Shown piece after piece: positions 20,301 to 23,548 of a DNA stretch of 23,548 nucleotides. The stretch's first letter is position 1. Each line of letters starts with the position of its first letter. The notes under the pieces were generated by a model. It did not search any database and had not been told where the DNA came from. It saw only the letters and a list, made by a program, of their open reading frames with translations. This DNA is from Parachlorella kessleri. Taxonomy: Eukaryota > Chlorophyta > Trebouxiophyceae > Chlorellales > Chlorellaceae. The stretch is from positions 1-23,548 of the forward strand of contig BBXU01002421.1 of NCBI GenBank assembly GCA_001598975.1, read 5' to 3'. Both the position numbers and the translations under genes were made by a program.

Positions 20301-22138
20301 CCCTGTTCCTGCTGACGTGGCAGCGGCACCGAGAACAGGTGCTTGTGGAAGAGGCGGGCAAGGGCCAGGAAACGGTCGGGGGTGCACTGCCTCCTGCGCA
20401 GCACACAACCACATACAAGTGCAGATGGACATTCGTTTGCCGTTGGCGCTCCAGCTTTCACTGATCCCAGGACACACTCGTGCCCCCAGCGGCAGCGCGC
20501 AACACCAACCTCTGTCAAAAAGACATTTCCACAACACCGCCCACCTGGGGTGGTAGTAGATAAGGGTCAGGATATTCAGCAGGGAGCAGCGCTCCGCGGC
20601 TCTTTGCTCCTCGGAAACCCCTCCCCCCGCGGCGGCGCCCGCCCAGCTGCCCCACCGCCCGCCGCCTGACCCGCCAAATCCAAACAAGCTGGAGTAGCCG
20701 GGGGCGGCCGCTGCGCCCGCTGCGACGGGCACCAGGGCGCCTGCTGAGGCTGCTATGCCTGTAGCGGTGCCGGCAGCTGGGGAGGGCCCCCGCTGCAAGT
20801 TGGCCTGCACACATAACACGCATGGTTTGGTGTTCTGCATACCGGAGGTTACAGTTGCTTGGATGTTGGCAGCAAAGTTCGGCCCCGGCTTCAGGTCCAT
20901 GGAGTCGGGACTGCCATTGTTTTATGGCAGCATCGTAGCATTAGTGTTGAGCCTGCCGACACAAGGCATACTCAAGGGTGTATAAACAAGTTACAACCAT
21001 AGTGCACTACTACCTGTAGCGCCTGAAAAGTGGCGTCTTCCAAGCCATCCTCCAACAGCTGTGCCAGGGCCCCCTCCACCGCATCCGGGAAGGGCCCAGA
21101 CCCTATCTCTGCGAGCAAGCATGGGCACTGTAGCTTGCACGACATGACGGGTACAACAATACCCTGAACTTGTTATGTATCCGTAAAGTGCATGTGCCAA
21201 CTGCAGTCGCCATGGGGGTGCAATGCTGCAGTGCTGCTCTGATCTGTCATAAAAAGGGTGCCGTTGTCAGTGTGAGTGCGGGATACCAAACTTGAAGGCA
21301 GCTGGAGTACTTTTTCATGCCCGGCGGCCCCTCCTTCCCACTTATATAACCACCGACTCCTCTTTCAAGAAAGCTAGCCCCCCACTCCACCCTGCATTGT
21401 CCACCCAGCCACAGCACCGGGCCCACCTTCCCCCAGCCACAGCAGCGTCTCGGTTGCTTTGAGCAGGCACATGCGCTCCCGGGCATACAGATCGGCCAGG
21501 TCGGCACACTGGGCAGCTGTCAGGCCAGCTGGCGGCAGTGCGTTTCCAGGCCCCACCCAGCGCTTGAGCAGAATGTAGGCTTGCACCTCGTCCAAGTCCT
21601 GCACAGTGCAAGTCCCAGTTGGGCGCAGGGCCTGTGGTCCAGTTGTAACCTTCGGGTGCTCTTGCCAGCGTTGGCCCTGCTGCTGAAGCCACCACGCCTG
21701 GGTGCATTGTTCTCAGATTTAGCAACTGCAGGAATTACTGCAGGTCCCGCAACGGGTGCTTAACCAATCCCAGACTCTGCAGCTGCACCTTACAGCCCCT
21801 CATCTGCAAGAAAGGCAAAGCCACAACCCCGTGGTACATTCCAGGGTCTAAAAACTTACCAGGTAGCGGCTGACATCCAGTGCGGCCGACTGCAAGGCTG
21901 GTTCCACCAGGAGCTTCTTCTCTCTCACTGACAGCACTGTCTCCGTTTCAATAGCCTTCCTTGACTTGTCATTGGGTGTCTTGAACCGTAGTACCCCGCC
22001 AGCAAGCCACTCCTGGTACACTTTGAGGCTGGCCTGTAGCGCTTCTGCAGACCCTTCCCTGGGTTCACTGGTACTCCCCAGCTGGCTATATAGCCTGTCT
22101 AGAGGAGGCCACCACAGCTTTGATGCGTCGAAAGGCAT
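2227..22138 (-). CDS. NUP188: NUP188, nuclear pore inner-ring nucleoporin (complete, 41 exons)
   Basis: NUP188 is a very large alpha-solenoid scaffold protein of the nuclear pore inner ring that binds NUP93/NIC96. The model of 41 exons sums to 6189 nt (2062 aa plus stop), close to plant NUP188 (about 1960 aa) and longer than animal ones (about 1750). The start is the ATG at 22136-22138, ten residues before the conserved LWW. Landmarks in order: SKLWWPP (res 7-13), DLDEVQAYILLKRW (94-107), LADLYARERMCLLK, SPVLLAWAAVL (about 375), GLFPAFSPLLYRLL (about 505), SH3-like part ending LALVRWSLPL (about 620), HTWRYAS (about 830), SCLDSAWRLLQ (about 1097), FGDAYAFDSQL (about 1365), PAHQLWCSALSLM (about 1795), and a helical C terminus. 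Oddities are three GC-AG introns, many duplicated exon edges, and a Gln-rich stretch near 1675-1700. Least certain are exons 11, 21, 29 and 38 and the donor of exon 39. Confidence 0.93.
2582..2665 (-). CDS. NUP188: NUP188 exon 40
   Basis: Acceptor GCTTGCAG, donor GGACAG|GTAAGG; 28 codons in phase 0. It encodes EQCLAVVQAAPREQPPPASR then QLYRAVGQ. Confidence 0.88.
3301..3502 (-). repeat. 25-bp identical direct repeat (3301-3325 and 3478-3502)
   Basis: Both copies read PAVLTALQ up to CTCCAG on the gene strand. The left copy is followed by a consensus GC donor GCAAGT, the right by GCACGT. Confidence 0.93.
3478..3582 (-). CDS. NUP188: NUP188 exon 39 (non-canonical donor)
   Basis: Acceptor TGTTGCAG. 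It encodes LALSFQLAVAPEVGEEESQL and ends EWPTPAVLTALQ. The best-phased donor is CTCCAG|GCACGT (GC-AG); the GT 4 nt on (GCAC|GTAGTT) would leave one base and fail to match exon 40. Joined to exon 40 it aligns with animal PSFGTLLATVNVALNMLGEL without a gap. Confidence 0.8.
3542..3745 (-). repeat. 104-bp tandem duplication over exon 39 acceptor
   Basis: 3542-3645 and 3646-3745 are clearly related. The right copy would encode LALSVQLAGAPEVGD behind its own CTGCTGCAG, versus LALSFQLAVAPEVGE in the true exon. Confidence 0.9.
4112..4200 (-). CDS. NUP188: NUP188 exon 38
   Basis: Acceptor CGGTACAG, donor CACAG|GTAAGC. It enters with GC (completing Gly) and encodes WPHVFCHGGSSVCPALALQL then AERLYGCAQ. 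Frame and phases fit; a shorter start at an internal CAG before CTGGCAGAG is possible but breaks phase. Confidence 0.75.
4630..4763 (-). CDS. NUP188: NUP188 exon 37
   Basis: Acceptor TTCTGCAG, donor GGCAG|GTGGGC. It encodes ASAGLLEFISHTHEAVHAAA and a Pro-rich end. The acceptor core is duplicated 48 nt upstream, in frame. Confidence 0.88.
4761..4818 (-). repeat. Duplicated exon 37 acceptor with AT-rich spacer
   Basis: GGCTTGCCTGCAGA occurs at the exon 37 edge and again 48 nt to the right, separated by an ATAGATAAATA-type spacer (4770-4801). On the gene strand both read CTGCAG|GCAAGCC. Confidence 0.85.
4987..5078 (-). CDS. NUP188: NUP188 exon 36
   Basis: Acceptor CCTGCAG, donor CTCAG|GTGGGG. 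It encodes ETRYALFFLTALARLSGRWR and ALLPDSLPAL, parallel to animal FILQLSNFMKEWHFHLPQLM. Confidence 0.92.
5538..5577 (-). pseudogene. Copy of NUP188 exon 35 end in intron 35
   Basis: The gene strand reads CAGCCGGTTACCCTGGCGAT, against CAGCCCGTCACCCTGGCCAT in exon 35, 139 nt away (QPVTLAM in both). The donor edge is lost. Confidence 0.75.
5597..5642. repeat. Poly-C / (CA)n / (CCA)n tract, NUP188 intron 35
   Basis: C-rich run, CA repeats and CCA repeats, 139-46 nt left of the GC donor of exon 35. Confidence 0.9.
5689..5810 (-). CDS. NUP188: NUP188 exon 35 (GC donor)
   Basis: Acceptor ATGCGCAG; donor CTGCAG|GCAAGC, a GC-AG donor. Phase 0 exit joins ...VTLAMLQ to ETRYALFFL of exon 36, as in the animal LACLEEADHTVGFIL; the nearest GT (after GGGGCGC) would break the frame. 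It encodes ALELAVAGEGRLLLAVDPPA. Confidence 0.88.
6092..6200 (-). CDS. NUP188: NUP188 exon 34
   Basis: Acceptor GCTGTGCAG, donor GCCAG|GTCAGC. It encodes VDYSNAYRQDGSPNPAHQLW and CSALSLMGLLLAALP, matching the plant pattern NP-x-H-x-LWCSAL. The acceptor edge is repeated every 42 nt upstream, in frame, so the true 5' end could be 6242. Confidence 0.92.
6189..6317 (-). repeat. 42-bp tandem repeat over the exon 34 acceptor
   Basis: Units 6189-6230 and 6231-6272 differ at only a few bases; a third, diverged unit with a 5-nt insertion runs 6273 to about 6317. Each unit carries GCTGTGCAG, a usable 3' splice site, and each is 14 codons. Confidence 0.93.
6558..6692 (-). CDS. NUP188: NUP188 exon 33
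   Basis: Acceptor GCTTGCAG, donor GGGCAG|GTGGGC; 45 codons in phase 0. It encodes GGAQLLVQQGVVGHTLLLCK, parallel to animal GATAVAGAGITQSICLPLL. A degenerate copy of its first third lies 137 nt upstream in the intron. Confidence 0.92.
6758..6829 (-). pseudogene. Decayed copy of NUP188 exon 33 start in intron 32
   Basis: Behind GCGCTGCAG it reads ESGSAQLLLVQQGIWAGTLI, against EPGGAQLLVQQGVVGHTLLL in exon 33. There is no clear donor, so it looks like an exon fossil. Confidence 0.8.
7110..7383 (-). CDS. NUP188: NUP188 exon 32 (Gln-rich insert)
   Basis: Acceptor GAGCTGCAG, donor GCGCAG|GTGGGC. It opens CIPSPYRLPLMKANLHLGSL, then a Gln/Arg/Glu-rich low-complexity, possibly coiled-coil stretch of about 35 residues, then EEASVLLLALQAAQ, parallel to animal ATLHLLLTLARTQQ. 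Confidence 0.9.
7705..7847 (-). CDS. NUP188: NUP188 exon 31
   Basis: Acceptor GGTTGCAG, donor GACAG|GTGTGC. It encodes VVQSLQSAAVQGLPVLLGAC and AAALATALLDR. Confidence 0.87.
8106..8277 (-). CDS. NUP188: NUP188 exon 30
   Basis: Acceptor CTGCGCAG, donor TTGGAG|GTAGGC. It completes AG|C and encodes RWVAALADVLAAAQAEAG, a His/Gly loop, then LTTSLLAGALLAVEALPALE. Confidence 0.88.
8556..8865 (-). CDS. NUP188: NUP188 exon 29 (5' edge uncertain)
   Basis: The chosen acceptor is CTGTTGCAG just right of 8865, which takes the one base left by exon 28 and opens LLPVPTPSQLEGG. Donor ACCAG|GTGCGC. The exon ends with EGAYGLLLLLRRWAAEAG, parallel to animal CTLLLILLRQWKRELG. An upstream acceptor at 8927 opens a different frame that also looks coding; see findings. 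Confidence 0.68.
9130..9169. other. A/T-rich inverted repeat in intron 28
   Basis: Arms TTTTGTTGTTG and CAACAACAAAA flank a perfect palindrome TTTTATTAATAAAA (9145-9158), with a 4-nt bulge TCTT. Confidence 0.85.
9300..9432 (-). CDS. NUP188: NUP188 exon 28
   Basis: Acceptor TGGCGCAG, strong donor TCGA|GTGAGT leaving one base. It encodes LPAWLGAASLAASLEDARLA and ALLSGLHRYSSRM. Confidence 0.88.
9673..9807 (-). CDS. NUP188: NUP188 exon 27
   Basis: Acceptor CCTGCAG after a C9 tract, donor GCCCAG|GTGAGG; 45 codons in phase 0. It encodes ALAEVPHRLVEGRAFGDAYA and FDSQLCLHRLG, the (YGD-x-Y-x-[YF]D) pattern of plant NUP188. Confidence 0.92.
10260..10432 (-). CDS. NUP188: NUP188 exon 26
   Basis: Acceptor TACGCAG, donor GTGGAG|GTGGGA. 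A second in-frame donor (GAG|GTGGGT) lies 9 nt downstream and would add VGE. It encodes LHSAAAPLLSQFGAREAATS. Confidence 0.87.
10554..10715 (-). CDS. NUP188: NUP188 exon 25
   Basis: Acceptor GTGCTGCAG, donor GGCAG|GTATGC. It encodes ALCKELRDLLAREGAGLAGL and then Ala/Leu-rich helices, parallel to animal SLKDTLKKFSIEKRFAYW. Confidence 0.9.
11082..11258 (-). CDS. NUP188: NUP188 exon 24 (GC donor)
   Basis: Acceptor TGTTGCAG. A Ser/Asn/Gly-rich loop comes before VWAVAAEAYALQILAAELFM. The donor is read as GAAG|GCAAGT, a consensus GC-AG donor that leaves one base and fits the two-base entry of exon 25. A GT alternative, GAG|GTGTGG at 11061, would need a weaker acceptor. Confidence 0.85.
11545..11671 (-). 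CDS. NUP188: NUP188 exon 23
   Basis: Acceptor GTGTAG, donor CACCG|GTGAGC. It encodes VAILRRQPKLWPLLASPLM, parallel to animal MLVLRTKPKFWENLTSPLF. Confidence 0.93.
12094..12203 (-). CDS. NUP188: NUP188 exon 22
   Basis: Acceptor TTCTGCAG, donor TGGCAG|GTGGGA. It encodes SCLDSAWRLLQHAEQ and LLRLLSTLWQ, parallel to animal SCLHAVLELIDSQQQ and AAIAFLHALWQ. Confidence 0.93.
12349..12433 (-). CDS. NUP188: NUP188 exon 21 (hydrophilic linker)
   Basis: Acceptor TATTTGCAG, donor GCAG|GTACAC; phase 0 in, one base out, matching both neighbours. It encodes a Lys/Gly-rich linker with no family motif, so splice signals and phase are the main support. Confidence 0.7.
12606..12787 (-). CDS. NUP188: NUP188 exon 20
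   Basis: Acceptor CCTGCAG, donor GACAAG|GTAGTT. It encodes AHPELACGACALLSCAATSH and ends ADALLFPCNLEKADK, where the animal protein has LIELFLNLEVKDG. Confidence 0.92.
13090..13251 (-). CDS. NUP188: NUP188 exon 19
   Basis: Acceptor ACCGCAG, donor CCTG|GTAAGT. It encodes AAVLLSYLTYEFFGVKERAL, parallel to animal LIAVLAKYIYHKHDPALPRLA. Confidence 0.93.
13585..13777 (-). CDS. NUP188: NUP188 exon 18
   Basis: Acceptor TTGGCAG, donor GCAG|GTGAGC. It encodes AAEACALEWLRLLPVMLPAQ, then a Pro/Gly-rich loop and FFRDSPDGAG. Confidence 0.88.
14081..14175 (-). CDS. NUP188: NUP188 exon 17
   Basis: Acceptor GGCGCAG, donor CTGGAG|GTGGGC. It completes a split Gly codon and encodes VLRYDVDVAACLLPALPPPA. Confidence 0.88.
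14396..14525 (-). CDS. NUP188: NUP188 exon 16
   Basis: Acceptor TGGTCCAG, donor GAAG|GTCGGT. It encodes VGFVLRRLLGEHHTWRYAS, matching animal VLKEMLPSYHKWRYNS. Confidence 0.94.
14798..14820 (-). repeat. Copy of exon 15 donor edge in intron 15
   Basis: CAGGAGCTGCAGGCGCGCGG against CAGGAACTGCAGGTGAGCGG at the true donor 217 nt away; 22 bases with three mismatches. Confidence 0.65.
15025..15269 (-). CDS. NUP188: NUP188 exon 15
   Basis: Acceptor CCGCAG, donor CTGCAG|GTGAGC. It encodes GDGFTIMAALAQSIPGRVGS and ATLALLSLATALVGSG, parallel to animal YGVTIAFLRLITTLVKGQ. It leaves in phase 0 and joins exon 16 directly. A copy of its donor edge lies in the next intron. Confidence 0.92.
15481..15595 (-). 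CDS. NUP188: NUP188 exon 14
   Basis: The acceptor CTGCAG ends a GTGCT pentamer array; the donor is ATAG|GTAAGC. It encodes MLTLACHAVTVLCRMANPSV. Confidence 0.9.
15598..15629 (-). repeat. GTGCT pentamer array at exon 14 acceptor
   Basis: On the gene strand, repeated TGTGC/TGTGCTG units run straight into CTGCAG of exon 14. Similar arrays lie at 8351-8371 (TGCTG x4) and 9176-9192. Confidence 0.85.
16051..16179 (-). CDS. NUP188: NUP188 exon 13
   Basis: Acceptor CATTGCAG, donor GTGGAG|GTGGGT; 43 codons in phase 0. It encodes helices with CELSCALRLLAAICSHDPPT. Confidence 0.9.
16398..16436. repeat. 10-bp tandem repeat CAGCCTTYCM, intron 12
   Basis: Four consecutive units of 9-10 bp (CAGCCTTGA, CAGCCTTCCA, CAGCCTTTCC, CAGCCTTTCA). 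Confidence 0.85.
16653..16901 (-). CDS. NUP188: NUP188 exon 12 (SH3-like region)
   Basis: Acceptor GGTGCAG after a TGCC-repeat pyrimidine tract, donor CAGCAG|GTGAGG; 83 codons in phase 0. GILGEVLPLPGG and LALVRWSLPLAEGTGQWVLL match the animal G-T-V-G-Q-V ... YLVRWEYSYSSWTLF stretch. An acidic Gly/Asp-rich loop lies between. Confidence 0.93.
16909..16929. repeat. (GGCA)n at exon 12 acceptor
   Basis: On the gene strand it reads (TGCC)n and acts as the pyrimidine tract before GGTGCAG of exon 12. Confidence 0.85.
17272..17310 (-). CDS. NUP188: NUP188 exon 11 (39-nt micro-exon, tentative)
   Basis: Acceptor CTCTGCAG, donor GAGCAG|GTGGCC. It gives 13 codons (DANDDGRVYTEEQ), phase 0 both ends. It fits where animal NUP188 has HEDGTLWRRQ just before the SH3-like part. 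Skipping it would also keep the frame. Confidence 0.6.
17609..17660. repeat. 27-bp imperfect direct repeat, intron 10
   Basis: Two units beginning GACACCTCCCT and ending in CATATACAC-like sequence, 27 nt apart. Confidence 0.8.
17869..18056 (-). CDS. NUP188: NUP188 exon 10
   Basis: Acceptor AGCGCAG, donor CTGCAG|GTATGC. It encodes GLFPAFSPLLYRLLCALSAT, matching animal GMFPHLLSPLLQLLRALV. Leaves in phase 0. Confidence 0.93.
18389..18537 (-). CDS. NUP188: NUP188 exon 9
   Basis: Acceptor CCCGCAG, donor ACAG|GTGGGG. It encodes VVATLCNLYQGQPALCDSFW; the plant protein has a very similar LC-x-IYCGQ-x-LC-x-FW pattern. Confidence 0.93.
18862..18891. repeat. 15-bp direct repeat CCCCACCYGTCATGA, intron 8
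   Basis: Two adjacent units differing at one base, each ending in the palindrome TCATGA. Confidence 0.85.
18897..18921. repeat. C9 / (CA)n tract, NUP188 intron 8
   Basis: Same arrangement as at both window edges: poly-C followed on the plus strand by CA repeats. Confidence 0.9.
18991..19138 (-). CDS. NUP188: NUP188 exon 8
   Basis: Acceptor GGCTGCAG, donor CTCAG|GTGAGT. It encodes AHELDALGALSQLSGHSGLA. The following intron carries a TG repeat and G run (sense strand) and a 15-bp direct repeat at 18862-18891. Confidence 0.88.
19428..19536 (-). CDS. NUP188: NUP188 exon 7
   Basis: Acceptor GTGGCAG, donor GAAG|GTGACT. It encodes TAHSPVLLAWAAVLCLVAKS, matching the animal HAPVLLAWALLR motif almost exactly. 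Confidence 0.94.
19798..19914 (-). CDS. NUP188: NUP188 exon 6
   Basis: Acceptor CTGCAG, donor AAGCAG|GTGGGC; 39 codons, phase 0 both ends. It encodes ATVLLLEILDVDKALSAVAD, a solenoid helix pair. Confidence 0.9.
20249..20393 (-). CDS. NUP188: NUP188 exon 5
   Basis: Acceptor TGCGCAG, donor CTG|GTGAGT. It completes an AG|G Arg codon. It encodes QCTPDRFLALARLFHKHLF, similar to the plant QCTPEQFL segment, then a Ser/Glu-rich loop. Confidence 0.9.
20545..20804 (-). CDS. NUP188: NUP188 exon 4
   Basis: Acceptor GTGCAG, donor CCCAG|GTGGGC; phase 0 in, two bases out. A Gly/Ala-rich low-complexity stretch of about 50 residues comes before AAERCSLLNILTLIYYHP, which fits the conserved helix after the N-terminal domain. 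Confidence 0.88.
21014..21108 (-). CDS. NUP188: NUP188 exon 3
   Basis: Acceptor CTCGCAG, donor CTACAG|GTAGTA. It completes a split GAG codon and leaves in phase 0. It encodes an acidic amphipathic helix (EGALAQLLEDGLEDATFQAL). Confidence 0.85.
21427..21598 (-). CDS. NUP188: NUP188 exon 2
   Basis: Acceptor GTGCAG, donor GAAG|GTGGGC; phase 0 in, one base out. DLDEVQAYILLKRW followed by LADLYARERMCLLKATETLL is the clearest family signature; animal NUP188 has LGLDEEQ and YYYEERTCILRCVLHLL at the same place. Confidence 0.95.
21860..22138 (-). CDS. NUP188: NUP188 exon 1
   Basis: ATG to donor CTG|GTAAGT, 93 codons, leaves in phase 0. It encodes SKLWWPPLDRLYSQL and RFKTPNDKSRKAIET, matching the conserved N terminus of plant NUP188 (LWW, then FKPPN-K-S). 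Confidence 0.93.
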
Positions 22139-22690
22139 GTCTGTAGCACCACCAGGTGATCAATCCCCCATCAAGGACGTGTGATGGTGTGCGTTATGAT
22201 GTACAACGGTATGGTATGTGGGATTGATGCAGACAGCTAACAATGCTCCTGCATATATATTGCAACTCGTATAGAACCGAAAGGGGCGGGAACGGGCCCT
22301 TGATCGGTTGCAGTGATCAAGACATAGTAACCTTTGAGGAGCAAGAATTGCTCAATGGCATTGTGTCTGGCAGCAACTCTGGAGCCAGAAATCGGTGCTC
22401 CCACCTTTGGCCTTGTGGCGCCGCTGCTGTGGCGCCGCCTTTCTTGGCGGCGCCAGTCTCCCGCCCAGGTTAGTATCAGATCATCGGAGGTAGATGCACA
22501 CATCACCACAACTAGCAGGCATGGACTTCGCTCTGCGTTCATGAAGGTTACCTGCCTCGTCGATAGATATCTCAACTGCTTATCGCACTAAGCAGACATA
22601 CTGTGCTTAGTAGTACTGCAGGTTTTGTGCCTGGGGCCTGCTTAAAGCATTGGCTGCCCTCACACAGTATCCTAGCGCTTGGAGGCTTGA
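22139..22690. promoter_or_regulatory. IFT144-NUP188 intergenic region, presumed NUP188 promoter/5'UTR
   Basis: No coding exon is convincing here on either strand. It should hold the 3' end of IFT144 and the promoter and 5'UTR of NUP188. An ATATATAT run at 22253-22260, about 115 nt before the NUP188 ATG, is a possible TATA element. A perfect 10-bp GC-rich inverted repeat lies at 22430-22455 and an 8-bp one (ACTAAGCA/TGCTTAGT) at 22587-22611. A noncoding 5' exon cannot be excluded. Confidence 0.5.
22430..22455. other. GC-rich inverted repeat upstream of NUP188
   Basis: TGGCGCCGCC, 6-nt loop, GGCGGCGCCA: a perfect 10-bp stem, about 300 nt before the NUP188 ATG. Confidence 0.85.
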
Positions 22691-22695
22691 TTACA
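22691..22695 (-). terminator. Candidate poly(A) signal TGTAA for IFT144
   Basis: The minus strand reads TGTAA, the usual chlorophyte polyadenylation signal, 226 nt after the IFT144 stop. Only motif match and position support it, and a 5-mer is common by chance. Confidence 0.4.
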
Positions 22696-22920
22696 AAAGC
22701 AGTCATGTCCTGGAAGGTCCTGGCGGCCCATAGATAGCAGAGGGAGTACACCATTGTGAAAGAAGATGTAAAAGAATATGGACCTATACTGGAAAAGCAA
22801 GCACACAAACGAGCCTAGGTGCAAATATGGAAACCACAGATTTATTCCTCTTCCCAGTGCGGCACTCCTGTGTAAGGAAGCCACAACGATTGCGGCACCT
22901 ATTACTCAAGTGCCATTTGA

Positions 22921-23129
22921 TCACTGTCCGCCAGAGAGGGTCCTCGCAAACACTGTCCGCTTCAAGTGGCTGATGGGATCAAAGATCTTCCTGATGGTAT
23001 GGATTGGTACCTCTTGGTCACACATGGGGCATAGCCTTTCCTTGCCAACAGCCGCGGCCAGGGCAGTTCCTCGGCAGGGGAAGTGGCAGTTGGGGCACTC
23101 TGAGGCGTCTGTGAGGCTGAGACGCATGC
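22921..23129 (-). CDS. IFT144: IFT144 terminal exon with stop
   Basis: Acceptor CTGCAG just right of 23129; the 116-nt intron before it is short for this window. The exon encodes MRLSLTDASECPNCHFPC, then CPMC and a basic tail, with stop TGA at 22921-22923. Confidence 0.87.
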
Positions 23130-23364
23130 CTGCAGTGGCACAGTGGGACAGTCAGCAGTACATCCTGAAATTGCAGTTCGTCACTGCTTTCCGGCAACCT
23201 TGCACCAATGCCATCTCCAGCACCAACAACCACGCCCCGCCGCACCTGTGGCAATGCAGAAGGGGATGGCGGCCTTGCAACCACTGCACGACAGCTCGGT
23301 CTCCGGCCCAAACTTGCCGCAGAACAGGCACTCACAGTCCACAGCGTGCGACTCCTCAGCATTC
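22921..23364 (-). CDS. IFT144: IFT144/WDR19, C-terminal end (partial, last two exons)
   Basis: IFT144 is a WD-repeat/TPR subunit of the IFT-A complex, which drives retrograde transport in cilia and flagella. Only the last 108 or so residues are here, in exons 23246-23364 and 22921-23129; the WD40 and TPR parts lie beyond the right edge. The exons join through a split Gly codon (ACA-G|GC-ATG) with GT donor and CAG acceptor. Visible: a CxCxxC cluster (CECLFC), CSGC, then IPFCIATG, CPNCHFP and CPMC, i.e. paired Cys typical of the zinc-binding tail of this family, where (P-[FY]-C-[IV]-A-T-G ... CPxC ... CPMC) is characteristic. After CPMC comes a short helix and a TGA stop at 22921-22923. IFT122 and WDR35 also have Cys-rich tails but fit this spacing less well. 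The gene implies a flagellated alga. Confidence 0.87.
23246..23364 (-). CDS. IFT144: IFT144 penultimate exon
   Basis: Acceptor CTTCAG just right of 23364, donor GTGCGG just left of 23246. It enters after one base of a codon and leaves with one base (G). It encodes the first Cys clusters (CECLFC, CSGC) and IPFCIAT. The intron to its right begins the (AC)n/poly-C tract that runs off the window. Confidence 0.85.
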
Positions 23365-23486
23365 CTGAAGGAGCAATCAAGTCATGTTTCATTTGCAAGC
23401 AGTGCTGCATAGTCACATAGCAGAATGGAGGGCCTCGACCCATGATGAATTATTAAACGTTGTCGATAATATTCTTGCTGCACGGA

Positions 23487-23495
23487 CCCCCCCCC

Positions 23496-23545
<50 letters not shown>

Positions 23546-23548
23546 ACA
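23487..23548. repeat. C12 / (AC)n microsatellite at window edge
   Basis: C run 23487-23498 followed by about 23 AC dinucleotides, inside an IFT144 intron. It is not a telomere repeat. Confidence 0.97.

Noticed and set aside
23487..23548. Telomeric or assembly-end repeat
   Set aside because: It is plain (AC)n, not the TTTTAGGG-type algal telomere, and similar tracts occur inside introns.
1..23548. Transposons, CRISPR, tRNA/rRNA, riboswitches
   Set aside because: No transposase, reverse transcriptase, LTR pair, spacer array or cloverleaf was recognised; all repeats seen are short and local.

Overview
This looks like nuclear DNA from a green alga, probably a flagellated chlorophycean (Chlamydomonadales/Sphaeropleales type; Haematococcus-like is my loose guess). 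The reasons are GC-rich, intron-dense genes with short Ala/Leu/Gly-rich exons, introns full of (CA)n, poly-C and GCA/GGCA micro-repeats, a plant-like NUP188, and an intraflagellar-transport gene. No bacterial, organellar, viral, tRNA, rRNA or CRISPR features were seen. All three genes lie on the minus strand, so each reads from right to left.

Layout. (1) 22921-23364 and beyond the right edge: last two exons of IFT144/WDR19, an IFT-A subunit, ending in a Cys-rich zinc-binding tail. (2) 22138 down to 2227: a complete NUP188, an inner-ring scaffold nucleoporin. I rebuilt it as 41 exons with compatible phases; they total 6189 nt, an open frame of 2062 codons plus stop. Family landmarks appear in the expected order: N-terminal SKLWWPP, LDLDEVQAYILL, SPVLLAWAAVL, the LVRW segment of the SH3-like region, HTWRYAS, PAHQLWCSALSLM, and the C-terminal helices. 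(3) 1509 down to 57 and beyond the left edge: first four exons of a histidine acid phosphatase like lysophosphatidic acid phosphatase (ACP6 family), with RHGARTP and the second Arg motif; the C-terminal half lies outside. The 717-bp gap 1510-2226 and the 782-bp gap 22139-22920 hold UTRs and promoters.

How the genes relate. They are three separate transcription units. IFT-A retrograde transport and the NUP93/NUP188 inner ring are functionally linked in animals, where some nucleoporins sit at the ciliary base, but adjacency here may be chance.

Most unusual. First, five of the roughly 45 introns read as GC-AG, and in each case exon phase or a conserved motif across the junction favours the GC donor. 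Second, NUP188 carries many local partial duplications of exon edges and splice sites. Three of them (42-bp acceptor repeats at exon 34, a 48-nt duplicated acceptor at exon 37, an 81-nt cassette in intron 39) would change the protein by whole codons with no stop, so the locus looks built for, or is drifting into, alternative splicing.
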